DNA from: Sphagnum compactum
Taxonomy: Eukaryota > Bryophyta > Sphagnopsida > Sphagnales
Assembly: GCA_965153455.1 (NCBI GenBank)
Contig: OZ234500.1
Location: forward strand, 8,122,001 to 8,186,000
Direction of reading: 5' to 3'
DNA length: 64,000 nt
Shown here: positions 47,317 to 59,671 of the stretch, piece after piece
How positions within the stretch are numbered: the stretch's first letter is position 1
Layout: the number at the start of each line of letters is the position of its first letter
Notes under the pieces: model-generated
Told to the model about the DNA's origin: nothing
Databases searched by the model: none
What the model saw: only the letters and a program-made list of their open reading frames with translations
Translations under genes and position numbers: made by a program

Positions 47317-49545
47317 AAAATAAGTATTCATTAAAATTAGTTTGGTGTAGGTGATAAATATATGTTTAGGTTATAAAATATTTTATGTGAATTTTAAATT
47401 CCTTTTGCCAAAGTAAAAGAGTAATGTCAAAGTGTACTTTTGGGCCTTTCTTAACCTGCCCATTATCATGTGCTTTGGGATGAGAACAAATTTACAGCAG
47501 ATGGTTTGCAATCTTTGACAAACAATCGCTGTTACACGTGAACTCCAGAACAGAACCCTCTACAGTGAAATTTTGATAGGAAATTGCAATTGAAGCATGT
47601 TGGGTATCTGATGATTTGCTTGTGTGTTGTCATCTCTTTGTTCTAAATCCCTGGTTGATATTCCAGATTAAGCATACTGAGTTAATGATAATGGGTCTTA
47701 TGGTTGCTGAACCTGTGATTTTACTATTTGAAGGTATGCGCAGTGCACCCGATCAGTTTCAATTGGTGAGCACAAACAACTCTGCTCACCATTTCTTTTT
47801 GTCTTCAATAGGTTTTTTCTTGGGTGCATCCAGAAGACACTGACACAAATTTCCATGTTGTGGCAGTTCCTCCTACCTACTATTCCCACTTGCTTGCATT
47901 CAGGGCAAGTTGCTAGATGGACCCAGAGGCATCAGATACTGGGTCAAAAGACAAATGGATTTGGAAGCAGAAGTGTCCTCAGTGGCAGTGGCACACTAAT
48001 CAGATGGGTGGTGATGGATCTGTCCGGTTCCTGCCAGCATTGAAGGACAATGTGAAAAAGGTAGTTTTCTATTGTTGATAGCAATTCATTCACCTTCAGC
48101 AATGTCAGATCTCGTCCAATAATGCCATGTATCCAAAGGTTAATTGACTGAATATGCTTGCACCGTGTGCAAGTAAAACCACAAGTCATCTTCAGTATGC
48201 AACATTTAGTTCATAGTTAACACTTTCTGTACCGAGGTTCGGTCACCAAGATCAACCAACAAGAAGGGTTCTCAACTGATAAAAATAGAAGCTTTGAAAT
48301 GTGCAGTTTTGGTTAGTGAAAAATGAAATGATCTTAGTGTGTGTGACTACTATTATAGCGATGTACTATTAGAGCTCTACTTGGTTTTGTAAAGAACTGC
48401 CTAAAATTATCAGCCTCCTTAATACTGTATATCTGATACATCAGTTTATAAAGGGGCGCACATAAATGACGTAATACTTGAGTTGTAAAGCATTTTGTTC
48501 TACCTCATTTAACCACCTTTTGTTCAAATTTTTTTCTCCTGAAAATTTGTGTCAATTACGAAGAGTTGTGTTCACAAGGTGGAAATCCTTGTGTGTTTAT
48601 TAACTAGGAGTTCACCAAGTGGTCCAACATCCTAACTCTCCATTATATATGTAGGGTAAAGCCCCGGGTGGGGGCATTCCAAAAATAAGGTAACTATTAG
48701 GCTTAATTTTCTTTGAATTTTGTTCAATGCATGCACAATGTACACTCATGGTTGCATTATTTTTCTTTACATTCTTCAATAAGATCAACTCAATCCATAT
48801 CTCTTACTTTTGTGACGTTAGAATTGTACAACATCATAAAGAAGCAAACCTTGAAAACCTCTACACTTCATATGGGGTTTGGAATTAAGGTTTTCTAAAA
48901 TTCAGTTTTGTGGTTTTGAAAGTTGGCAAAATTTTCAAACTTTTAAGCATTTTTTCTCAAATTTACACTACGAAAAGAAAAGTCTTCAACTTTTTCCAAA
49001 TACTTTTGTTGCCAAGTGCCAAAAATTCATCAATTGTTTTTCATTGTTTGGAATATATATGCACCTACTAAGTATAACCATTTTCGATACCCCAAATGTA
49101 TGACTCACCTAACATGGGGATGCATGACCCAATTAACCTAAAATAGAATCAAAATGTATTTAACATGGCAAACCCGACAATTTAAAGTTTCAGGGATCTA
49201 AAATTGTGCTTAATGGTTAAGGTGGATTTAGGATACATTGTTGAGATTGGGTTAAGGGATTAAGGGTTTATTTATTTATTTATAATAAAATTTAAAATTT
49301 TATGGTTTGTTTTAAGTTTTAAGGGCTAATCATTTTGGATTTAAAATTTTGTTGTTCCCAGGATTTGAAGTTTAAGGGTCCAGAGAGTTAAGGTTTTAGG
49401 GGTTTAAGGTTTATGTTTTATGGTTTAGGGTTTTTGTGATTTAGGGTTTAGCCTCGAGGGAGGGAGTAGGATTTGAGTTTAAGTTTTAAAATGAAATTAC
49501 ATGAATCCCTTTATTCACATCTGCCATTGTTCCATGCCAATTGCA
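47317..49545. other. Intergenic DNA with an unassigned two-exon candidate
   Basis: Apart from the candidate exons at 47667-47905 (separate entry), I see no gene. After about 48200 the DNA is AT-rich. A TTTAGGG/TTTAAGG-like degenerate tract lies at about 49250-49455. Confidence 0.4.
47667..47905 (+). pseudogene. Unassigned coding-looking exon pair
   Basis: Exon 47667-47765 (99 bases, begins after ttccag, ends before gtgagc) joins in phase to an exon starting at 47812 (after caatag) that reads 'VFSWVHPEDTDTNFHVVAVP' and continues to about 47905. Another open stretch (47906 to about 48060) follows in a different frame. Codon use and splice sites look gene-like but I recognise no family and found no start or end, so it may be a gene relic or a fragment carried by a transposon. 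Confidence 0.3.
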
Positions 49546-50139
49546 CATGTATGTCAAATGAGCATGCTCACTCATCTATTTGACACAAATCTTTGATTTT
49601 GACATGACTATGTTGATTGGACATGCAAATGTGGAATGAACATTAATTTGTTCATTTGACATATATTTTATTTGCAAATTCATTTGACATCTCAATGTCA
49701 AATATGATAATAATGTCCATTGGACAATTGGAAGTTTATTTGACAAAATTACAAATGTGAAATGACAAATGAACAAATTGGTGAATTACAGTGCAAGCTA
49801 ATTCGACATGTTTATGTCATTTGCAGATGTGGATAATTGAATGAACAGATTGTTCACTTGACATGGATTTTTTATCCCATGTTCTTTTGACATGTGTTCG
49901 TGAGATGTCGAATGTGTTCTGTATCTGTGGTCTAATGCAGATCTTTGCACCTGTAACTAAGTACACAAGTACTCATTGAGTTTTTCTGTGGTCTGGTACA
50001 GTGTTGATCAGGACTGTGACGCAGCATGGGGGAGCTAGGTGCATAGTTTTGTTTTGGAGTGAAGAAGAAGAAGAAGAAGAAGTTCTAAGTGATCGGCTCT
50101 GAAGAAGGTCTCTAAAGACAAGGAGATTTATTGGTAGCC
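49546..50139 (+). promoter_or_regulatory. Upstream region of the FkbM gene with clustered TTGAC cores
   Basis: Between about 49553 and 49890, the core TTGAC (mostly as TTTGACAT or TTTGACA) occurs seven times on plus and its complement GTCAA at least twice. TTGAC is the WRKY W-box core. A (GAA)n tract at 50063-50082 lies in the probable leader. No TATA box could be assigned with confidence. Confidence 0.45.
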
Positions 50140-52274
50140 ATGAAGAGCAGCAGTAACATGGGGATCAGGGACTTGAAGCTCTCCAGTTGCTGCCGTTGCT
50201 TTCACTGGGCTTTGGCTAACAAGCTTGGGATAGTTCTTACTTTGATGATCTACCTTGTCTTGCTTCTTCTCTTTCGTCCAGGCTTCCGGTAAGAAGTTGT
50301 TACGTCAGCTCGTGTGTGGAGTTTGGCTTCTTTTTTTTTTGGTTGGGTTTTTATGTTGCTCATAATTAGCACAAGCTCTTGAAACAAGCAGGATCGATCG
50401 TTCCCTCAACTAGCTGGAGGACATGATGATCAGTCTGACAGGATTCTTCTTCGCAGTGGCGTACTAGCTCCCATGAGACTGCAGAAGAAGAAGAAGAAGA
50501 AGAAGAAGAAGAAAGAGCTTGCAAATTTTGTGTGATTATATTTCTTGATCATGTTTTTTACGACTGTTTTTGTTTCTTATTGTGGGATGGCATGTGATTA
50601 GGCCTGAGGAGTTTAATACACCAGCTACCGGTATTTCTATTCTCTTCAGGAACAACAACGACGACAACAACAACAGTGAGCTCTTCTTCCCCCCAGCAGA
50701 TCCCAGCTGCTTTTGCATCTGTCATTTGACGATGAGATAAGATGGGATCGGCCAAAAGCTTTTAGCCTGTGAACTCTGAACTCACGTTCAGGTTTTGTGT
50801 ATAAAAAACGACAGATGAGGAGAAGAAGACTTTGATGAGCAGAGACAAGCATGGCGGAATGGTGGATGTGCTTCTGTCTGCTCTAGATACAAACGGCAAC
50901 CCCAAGATCAGATTCTACAAAACAGCAACGTTCCCCGCATTTCCGATGTTTGTTTGCGAGGATTGCAAGTGCAACTTGATCTGTTCTCGAACTTTGCGGC
51001 TTGGCTACTTCGCTCCCATAGAAACCACCATCTTCCGCCACATCCTTGGCAATGGCGTCTGCGATAGAGCAGCTCCCAACAACCTTGTGGTGGATGTGGG
51101 TGCTAATATGGGCTACTTCTCAGCTTATGCTTTTGTACTGGGCTGTCGAGTGGCATCCTTTGAGCCCAACCAAAACCCCCGCCGCTACCTTGAAGCTTCT
51201 GCTGCTCTTCATGACCCACATCACCTCTCATGGAAAGTCTATGCTGCTGCAATCGGCAAGGAGGTATTTACATAAAACCTGAACAGAAAACATTCAAGCC
51301 CGGGTTGTCACTCCCTCCTCTCTTTGCAGTTCTTCCATGCACTTCTATGAATTCTTGCAGACAGTGTGCTGCTGTTGTGACCACAGCAGCGAAATGGAAA
51401 GCCACTGACATAGGGCCTTGTTAGGGACAGTCACTTTGCTTTCCATTCAAGAGCTGCAACTGTGTTGAAAATATGTAGTGTTTCATGTTAAGAACTCTGG
51501 GAACACATGTTCTCATGGAAAAATATGGCAGCTCTTGTGCAGCTCCTGCAATTGGCTAATGCTTGACTGGTAGAGCTGTGAGATGGCTGGTGAGCACAGT
51601 TAGTTAAAAAAAACATAATGTAAAGCTGCATCCTTGTTCATAGAATGTGTGATCACAGCAGCCTAATGGAAAGATGTCCTAACTGCTCCTGATCTGTATT
51701 CAATGTCGATTGTTGTTGCAACAGATGATGGATTGTTGAAGATTGTTTTGTGAATTTCTTTCATGTCTGACGTTGTTGTTTCTCATGGGTGTTTTTTCCA
51801 TAGGAGAAGAAAGTACATTTCACAGAAGAAGGGTCATGGGGTATAAGCCACATAACGAAGCGCAAGCTCATGCAGGTGCAAGGTCTAGAAGTGCAAGTGG
51901 TTCTACTGGACACCATAGTGAAAGAGGATGTACTTCTTCTCAAGATTGACACTGAGGGCTATGAGGCGTCGGTCATAGCCGGATCTCAAAATGTGCTAAA
52001 GAATTACAATGTGAAGAATGTGATTGTGGAAGTGAAGAACTACAATGAGCATGTTGTCCGAGATTTCTTGTTTGATTTGAAACAAGACGGCCGCTTCACA
52101 CATGTTTACAATTACTTTGAGGAGTATGACAAGCCTGGAATGGATCTTTCCACATTCGACCTTCATCAGGCAACCATGTACGATATCACTGATGTTGTCA
52201 TGAACAAAAGATATGAACAAGAATTGAAGCATGAGGATTTTTGGTTCTGCAAGGAACCCTTTTTGAACACCTAG
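50140..52274 (+). CDS. FkbM-family SAM-dependent methyltransferase, predicted type II membrane protein
   Basis: Four exons: 50140-50288, 50602-50675, 50815-51263 and 51804-52274 (stop TAG), coding for 380 residues with consistent GT-AG phases. Residues 29-45 form one hydrophobic segment after a short basic N-terminus (CCRCFHWALANK), suggesting a type II anchor. An Asn/Asp-rich hinge follows (about residues 67-75). The catalytic domain shows SAM motif I NLVVDVGANMGYFS (164-177), an acidic residue ending motif II ('VASFEPNQ'), and the family block 'LLKIDTEGYEASVI' (269-282). Family members are O-methyltransferases; the substrate here is unknown, but a membrane anchor suggests an endomembrane carbohydrate or glycan acceptor (inference). 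The fourth intron-free exon carries the C-terminal half. Intact. Confidence 0.87.
50485..50513. repeat. (AAG)n microsatellite in FkbM intron 1
   Basis: About nine AAG units inside the first intron. Confidence 0.9.
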
Positions 52275-53621
52275 CTGCTGATGTTTGGCTACACAATGAA
52301 AATCACATATATGATGAATTTGGCAATTTTTACAATTTTTTTCTCACTTTTGGCGATTAGAAACCTCCATGAAAACTTTCTTTCTATTTTTTTTATTTTT
52401 TAAATTCGTTTTCTGGCAAGATATATAGTTAGTAAAAAAAAATGGCTGTACAGTTCCTGTCTCAAGAAATGCAAGGGTGGCAAGCTTGCATGGAATACCT
52501 ACCTACCTACCTACCTACCTACCTACCTCCAGCAGCAATTCCTTCTGCTAGGAAACAACTGTGATTTTGGGTAGGTACCAACCATTAAAGGTCTCATGAT
52601 CTGACGGCTCGGATCTTTTCAGAACTTTATTATATTAGATTGGACGGCCAACAGGAGGAAAAATCAACCTGACCCTAGGGTTCAGAAAAAGGCTTGACCA
52701 TTGGTTGGATCAAGGTTAGGGTTTGTGAATTTTAGGGTTTGGTTAGGGCTAAAGACCATGTCATTCCATCAGGTGGTGGCCATGGGTTGTATGTACCCAC
52801 TCAAATTCCCCAACAGAAGTTGTGTTGATTTTGCTAGATTTGTTTTCAATTACTTCATGACTTGAGTTCAAGTGCAACTTACATGTATGAACTTAGGTCA
52901 TGGATGCAAGTTGAAGCAACCCCCACTACCCAACCCACCGTTGCTGGCAAAGGGTGCAAAATGGGACAAGCATCTATTCTTATGGTGTCACACTGTGGCC
53001 TTGCCATTTACTACATTAAAAAGTATCTTAAAGCAAAAGAAGAATTATGGAAACTCAAATATTTCACCATAGCACAAATATACCTAATCTTCAAAAACTC
53101 CCTCTAAAAGAAACCAAAATCCTTCAAGATATTATAACTCTATAACTAATCTCAAGTTTCAACACAAGCCAAAATATCATCTTTCAAAAATCCTCATATC
53201 AAAATGGACCTATTACCTAGGGGCCAAATTCCCTTAAGCTACTAGGTATACTCTATAATGAATCTAAACACAATATCCTTTGCCTTTGTAGGCAACCCCA
53301 ACAAAAAAAATAGCCAAAATTTCGTCAAACTAGAGAAACTTTAATGGAAATGCGAATGGATGAAACGTTGAATGGATGAAAAATGTGGATGGATGTACTT
53401 TGTTTCTGCCGACATTGGAATCCCTTCGGTGCTGCGGTTCCTGCGGTGCTCTTTGCGCGCAGAACCAAACGAATCGGCAGATTTGCGAACAAAATCTTTG
53501 CGCGCCACATTGTATCGCAGCGTCGATTGCATGCATTTGAGATTACATCGCATTATTCGATCGTCTTTTTTACGCGGCCTGCACATGTGTTGCCGTTGTT
53601 GCTCTCTCGCTCTTATCAGTG
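52275..53621. other. FkbM 3' flank, intergenic DNA and PSD leader
   Basis: Includes a (TACC)n run at 52497-52527 and a GGGTTAGGG-like patch at 52690-52750. No gene recognised in 52800-53300. From about 53330 GC content rises and this is probably the PSD promoter and 5' leader; the open frames there are not conserved. Confidence 0.45.
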
Positions 53622-56600
53622 ATGGGGTCTTTCTCAGGGCCGTTGAGTCACTCGTTGCGGTGGAAACTGCTGCCAAGGGTAACGGCTACTAGAACGGGGG
53701 GCTTCTTCTCTCGGGTGCCGGAAAATTGGCGAAGGTCGAGTAGGAGACCCTATTCTGGACCTGCTCATGATGCTTCTTCTTCTGGTTCTTCTGGTTCTTC
53801 TTCTTCTTCTTCCGCCGTAGTTGGAAATGTGGGCGCAACCCAAGGCTCGGCCAGCCAAGGTCAGTGGCGGCCTGAACTCCTCAATTACCTTATTCATGCG
53901 TGCAATTTCGCTTCATGATTGATTTTCTTTTGGTTTTTTGCCCTTGGGACCAGTAGGGTTTTGGGATTTCTTTTGGATGAGCATATCCTGATTCAGCGAG
54001 AGAGCTCTGTCTATTTCTTTGATATTTGGAGAGGCCATTGTCTGCCGCAGTAAGGTTCCCTTGTCTTCCCAGGTGTAAGATGGAGCCGCTTGAATTCCAT
54101 CCATCATCTTGGAGCCTGCAGTGATGGGTTTTTGGAAACATTTTTAGGTTTTCCCGACCTCGCAGTTATAACGTTGGCTTCTTTTGTCCAGGATTAGCTT
54201 CCGGATTTGATAATCCAAGTAGACGTGCACAAGTCGTTTAATTGGAACTCTTGTGAAGCAAGTGTCAATTCTAATTCCGTTGAACACAGGGACAAAGGGT
54301 CTGATGATTTAGGGTTGGCTGTCAGGGTTTAGGGTTTATGGCAAGGGTTCAGGGAGCTTTTGCATAAAAGTCTATTGTGTTCTACAAAAATAGAAATGAC
54401 AGATGACCAAAGCATTCTATCACCAGATATATTTGCATGAACATTTTGAGCACATTGCTGTTCACCTATTTACCTTCACTGGTGGGAACTGATGAAGTCT
54501 GCGGGGTGTAATGGCAGCTAATCATCGCCATCCCTGACAAAGTTAATGGGTCTGATGCTTTGGGAGCAACACTCACAATGTTATGACCCTGTTCATTCTT
54601 GTTGTGTTTGTTTTGGTTTGTCAGGAAGTATCATTTGTGCAGTTTTCTCTGTAACCTTGTAGATGTCTTTGCATGACAATTGCATTGGCGACATAATCCA
54701 TGAGGTCACGTGCAGCAGATCTAGTTGCTGATGCATCTTCTCAAATTTAATGGGATTGTATTTTTGATCCCAAAAAAAAAGGTGTATCCTGGACCTTGAG
54801 GCTATAGGTTTTGGTTATTGTCTAGGGAAACATTATGATATCTTTGGTTGATATTGAAGGGGAGACTGGCTTCACTGAACTAGAAGAGTTGTGCCAATTC
54901 AATTCTGATTTCCCAGAAGGAGAGAGAATTTCATTCAAGAGATTGAAATTGAAGCTCATGGTCTTGCTTGGTTCATCACTGGATGCAGCAAACAGATTGT
55001 TGCCAGGAGCCACTGTTGCTACTCTGTTGATGCTTGGAGCTTTGCATGCACGGCGTCTCTATGAGGACAGCAAGGTATTCCTTTTTTTCTCTTATCTGTC
55101 AGGGAATCAGGTTTTCTTTTTCCCTTTATTTAGCCACTCACAGCATCCAGGTTCAACACGCTCTGAGGAAATTTTTTACACAGTAGTAGGTTGCATTGTT
55201 TTTGTTTGACAGATTGAGGAGCAGAAACGGCAAGGCAAGGAGCTTGAATTTGCTCCTGATTGGAAGGTGATCACCTCACTTTAAACTTATGCTGAAATGT
55301 TCCAATGTCCTTTTATTAGCTTGATTCAATTTGCAGTAGCTCCCAAACTGGTCTGTCTCCAAACACAAACCAATTAAGGAGCTCCAAGGGATGGCATTAT
55401 TGTTGGAGCATCATGCATAAAGTTTTTTCAGATACTCCCTTCTGTCTTTAGCATCTCAATGGGATTGCAGCTTGGCAAAGCCATGTTCAAGTTACACTTG
55501 ATAGTCTGATTGTGTGCTGATTAACTGCTACATCAGGCCACTTTTCTGCAAGTGCTGCCTCTTCGCTTCATCTCTCGAGTATGGGGCTCTGTGACTTCAT
55601 TGGTATGTTTGCCTCTACTATGTTTGAGCTTTTCAAGGATACATAGTACTGACTGGTGTCTTGTCCATGGCATTCTCAGAGGTCCTGTTTCTCCCCTTTC
55701 AATTGTGTGAGCATAATTTTGTATCTGTATTCCTGTGTCCATGGCATTCTCAGAGGTCCTGTATGTTGTCAGATCGGAAATTTCTATAACCTTATCATTG
55801 AGTCATCTCTCATTTCTGTTTTGTTTGCATTTGATTATATGTATGGAGAAATTCTTTGTACTCATGTAGATATTTCTGTTCCATTTGTTCTATGTTGGTT
55901 GTATCCGCAGCAGTAGAGGGCTGCTTGAGCACCAGTGTTTGAAGTGTTTGCCATTGAACAGGAGCTGCCAATGTGGGCGCGCCATTATGTGTACAAGGGG
56001 TGGGCTCGAGCATTCAACTCAAGTATGTCTTTTTCTCACCTGTTTTATCTCCTAAAAGGGAGTCTGAGCTTTTTTCTCAGTAGGGTTCTTATGGAGGTCA
56101 ATGCTCTGAACTTGTCAGCCTGGAGGGTGCAGGGATGACTCTACAGTTGTTGCTTAATGTGATGTGTTATCATCCTGATGTCCTTTCAAGATTCCACTCA
56201 CCCTTCCATTCTGAAAGACATGGACTTTTGTTAGCAACAACTGACATGTACCTATGAAAGGCTTTTAAGCCCCAATTTATGTTTATTTTAGTATTATTAA
56301 GAGCAAATGGAGGTATTCCTAAGAACAGGCTACTACTGCAGATCTGGAGGAAATGTCTCGACCACTAGAGGATTATACCTCATTGCGGGAATTTTTCACA
56401 CGTGAATTGAAGGAGGGTGTGAGGCCACTTGCATCGGGCCCTGCATGCCTGGTAACTGGTAACCATTGATTTGCCTCATTTGAAGCTATTGATGTGTTTT
56501 GGTAATTTCCTGCTACTTGTGATGAAGATAATGGTCTGACCCTCTGTGAGTGACTCTCATAAGGTTATGACTGCACTCATTGTCATGTTAGCTTCAAATT

Positions 56601-59600
56601 GTTGTTGTGAAGATTGCTCTGTTATTTCATACATATATGCATAGTTTGATCTTTTTTCTAGTGGCTTTAGCGGATGTTCTGCATCCAAGTAGTCACCAGT
56701 GGTGTGCTTAAAGGATATGTTCAGGGTGCAGGAGGCCCCAACCACTACCCTATATATAGGCCTCTATGTCCTTTAGGCATAGATGCTTGCATATACAGGG
56801 ACATGCTAAAATGAAATAAAAGCTCTTTCCTTCAGAAGCTTGTTGCAGCTTGAATGAGGATACTGTTGACTTTTTTGATTAGCAATGTCTCTTGAGTGCT
56901 AGCCAACATCACGTCTGAGTCTTCCCATTGCTTCTGGAAAGGCAACAGAAACTCAGGATGCAGATTGTGTATAATGGTTTGCCCAAGTTTTTTGGGAAGA
57001 TTATTATATGCTTATCTACACCCACTGTTGGGAGCTGATGAACTCAGTGGGTAGTCATGGCAGCTCGTCACTGCCGTTTGTGATGAAGGTGATGGTCTGT
57101 CACTTTGTGAGCGACTCTCACAAGGTTATGACTGCACTCATTGTCGTGTTACCTTTAATTGTTGTTGTGGAGATTTCTCTGCAACTTCATCGATCTTATT
57201 TATTTCTCATTGCGGATTAAGGATGCGTGTGGTTGGGATTAGGTTTGGAGTAACACACATTGTGCTGAGAATCTTGCTTGCAATTTTTTGTGCAGCTGAG
57301 TCCAGTGGATGGGATCATGATTCGCTGTGGAGAAGTCAGGGGTTCAGGCACCATGATTGAACAAGTAAAGGGCTTCTCATACTCAGTATCTGCACTACTT
57401 GGAGCAACGCCCCCACCTTTGGCACTTGCCTTCTCAGAATCAGAAACTTCAGAGCAAAATGGCGAAAAGATAAAACCTGATGTACCAGGCAAACCTGGGA
57501 AACGACGGTGGAGTTCATTGTGGAGCACAACCAAGACACTGCAACCTGTGATTTCTGAGAGGTGTGTCTCTTTCCCTCTGTCTCTGTAGTCCCTGTTTAT
57601 TAGTAAGTTTTCTGTGAGCTGATCAAGTCAGTGGCAATGTTATGGTCAGTAGTCAATACATATATGTTGCTGCCGAAGGTCTCTGAACATGCATAGGCCA
57701 GTAGCTATTATTCATATGTTCATACCCACTTCTCAGTTTCTGGTTCTGTTTTCTCTGTTCTGTGGGGTTGGGTCCTATTTTTCATGTTGCTTGTATGTTA
57801 TCAGATCTGAAATCTCTATCACCTTATTATCAGACCATCTCTCAATTCTTTTCAGGTTGATTTAAATTTAAAGTATGGAGAAGTTTGCAGTACTCATGAA
57901 GGTATTAGTTCTGCTTTCACAAGTCTTAACGCTGAACCTAAAGTCCTATGTATATTTGGTAATTTAAACACATGAAATTGATGCTCACATGATGAGTAAA
58001 CTGTGGAAAACTTGTCCACAGATTTTTTCGTATCAAAGTCACTTCAGTCTCTCCCTGCAGAAGCTTTGTTGTTTTGGTGTCTCCTTCTCCTTTCTCTCCC
58101 ATTATTTTCTTTCCATCTTGATTGTGAATGAAAGGATTTCATTTGACGCTTTTTGGTGTTTTGCAGATCAGCCAAAGGTCTATTCTACTGTGTGCTGTAC
58201 CTTGGACCAGGCGATTACCATCGCATTCATTCTCCCTCAGACTGGCAGATCTATCACCGCCGCCATTTTGCTGGTATTTTTTAAACGTAGTTTGGGTGCA
58301 ATGTGATTACAAGTGGATGTCCTGCATCTCATGTATGTGACTTCTAAATTCAAGGGGGAATATGACACATTTGAAGAACTCGCATTTCCTGCATATTCTG
58401 TACTTTTAATTCTCTGGAATATTGAAGAATCAAAAGTTGAACCATGCATTCCTTGTGGCAGGTAAGCTATATCCAGTGAACAACCGTGCATTGCGAACTA
58501 TCAAGAATTTGTATGTAGTAAATGAGCGGGTGAGTGATTACATGTCATTGCCGACTTTTCGCAGTTTGAAGTCTTGCTGCTGCACACACCCCCAAGTTTT
58601 AGATTTTATGAAGCTTCTCTTAGATTAGCACTTGTTGAATGGTGTTTTTTTCTAGTCACTCAGATGTGTGATGTAATACACATGAAGGTTCATGATTCAG
58701 GGAGTTGCTTATAATATCAACTCTTCAATAGTCATGCGCCTATGTTGTTGATGTTTGCAGGTAGTCCTGGAAGGCAAGTGGTCACAGGGATTGATGGCCA
58801 TGGCTGCAGTAGGAGCTACAAATGTGGGCTCAATAGAGGTCTTTCATTTCTCTCCTGACATTGCTGTTTCTTGCTTATCTGTTGATGTCCTTGTGGCTGT
58901 CATTCAGTGGTTTCGATTCTAATTCTGATTCTGTCTTGGAGCTAAATGCTAAGGGAGGGAACATTCTGTTATCAATGAATCAGTCAAGGTATATTGAGAG
59001 TGTTCTGTCATTTGCAGCTAAAGTTTGAGCCAGAGCTCAAGACCAATGTGCCCATTTTTGGAAAAGATGTGCATTCTGTCATCAATACCTGCACATATGG
59101 TGAGAAAGGGGAAGGACTCGCTGTCAAAGGTGGTGATGAGGTGAGATATCTGGTGAATGTTTTACTTTAGAGCATGCTGACTTTGATCAAAGCATTGTTA
59201 CTGGTTTCTGACCTCAAACCATTCTCCTGCATGTCTCTATGCAACTCCTAACATGTCCATACTCCTTACGTTCATGACGGCCATCATAAGACTGTGTGTC
59301 TTCAGCTGGCTCACGAAGGTACCAATTGTGGTGCCCAGACAGAATTTCTACAGTTGGACTGCACCTTAGGGATTTGGCAGAGATGATTTCACCTAGTATG
59401 TGATCCCCAAGCCAGGACTGATAAGCTTCACCACATGGACATTGTGTAGTGTTCTTTGTGTTTCACACTTATCTCATTAGTATACTGGTCATCTTGGGTG
59501 TCAAACAATCAGGTGGCAATCTTCAATTTGGGGTCGACAGTGGTGCTTGTCTTCCAAGCTCCTGCAAGGTGTGTTGAGGATAACCCTTCACAGGAGCCAG

Positions 59601-59671
59601 TGGAAGGATTTATATTCACAGTTCAAAATGGTGAAAGAGTGAAGGTTGGGCAGGCATTAGGACAGTGGTAG
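53622..59671 (+). CDS. PSD1: Phosphatidylserine decarboxylase, mitochondrial type (PSD1)
   Basis: Converts phosphatidylserine to phosphatidylethanolamine. Twelve exons: 53622-53859, 54989-55074, 55213-55266, 55537-55602, 55962-56022, 56342-56451, 57296-57561, 58167-58273, 58462-58529, 58761-58838, 59018-59140 and 59513-59671, coding for 471 residues. All introns are GT-AG and in phase. The Arg/Ser-rich N-terminus (residues 1-55, few acids) fits a mitochondrial presequence, followed by a Ser-rich stretch and an inner-membrane segment (about 87-98, [12 protein letters not shown]). Catalytic signs: SPVDG with D210, the His-containing 'DYHRIHSP' (310-317) and the self-cleavage motif LGST at 425-428. 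Cleavage between G426 and S427 would give a 45-residue pyruvoyl alpha subunit. Residue ranges match Arabidopsis PSD1. Introns 1, 4, 6 and 7 contain dispersed repeats. An open stretch before exon 2 (from 54835) may be an alternative longer exon. Confidence 0.94.
54485..54605 (+). repeat. Dispersed intronic repeat, diverged copy in PSD intron 1
   Basis: Aligns with the middle of 56914-57197: 'gggaactgatgaa', 'ggcagct', 'atgggtctgatgctttgggagc' and 'gttatgaccctgttcattcttgttgtg' correspond in order. More diverged than the other copies. Confidence 0.6.
55765..55900 (+). repeat. Second intronic repeat family, copy in PSD intron 4
   Basis: From 'gtatgttgtcagatcggaaa' through 'tatggagaaattctttgtactcatg', this matches 57790-57920 in PSD intron 7. 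Just upstream, a 25-base phrase starting 'tccatggcattctcagagg' occurs twice (about 55664 and 55739). Confidence 0.75.
56517..56640 (+). repeat. Dispersed intronic repeat, partial copy in PSD intron 6
   Basis: Carries the 3' half of the unit: 'gatgaagataatggtctgac', 'gtgagtgactctca' and 'ggttatgactgcactcattg'. It lies about 400 bases before the full copy in the same intron. Confidence 0.85.
56914..57197 (+). repeat. Dispersed intronic repeat, full copy in PSD intron 6
   Basis: Best partner of the BTF3 intron copy (24381-24658), about 280 bases in both. It ends about 100 bases before the exon 7 acceptor. No coding potential. Confidence 0.88.
57790..57920 (+). repeat. Second intronic repeat family, copy in PSD intron 7
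   Basis: Partner of 55765-55900; shared 'atgttatcagatctgaaat', 'ccttatta', 'atctctcaatt' and 'tatggagaagtttgcagtactcatg'. Confidence 0.75.
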
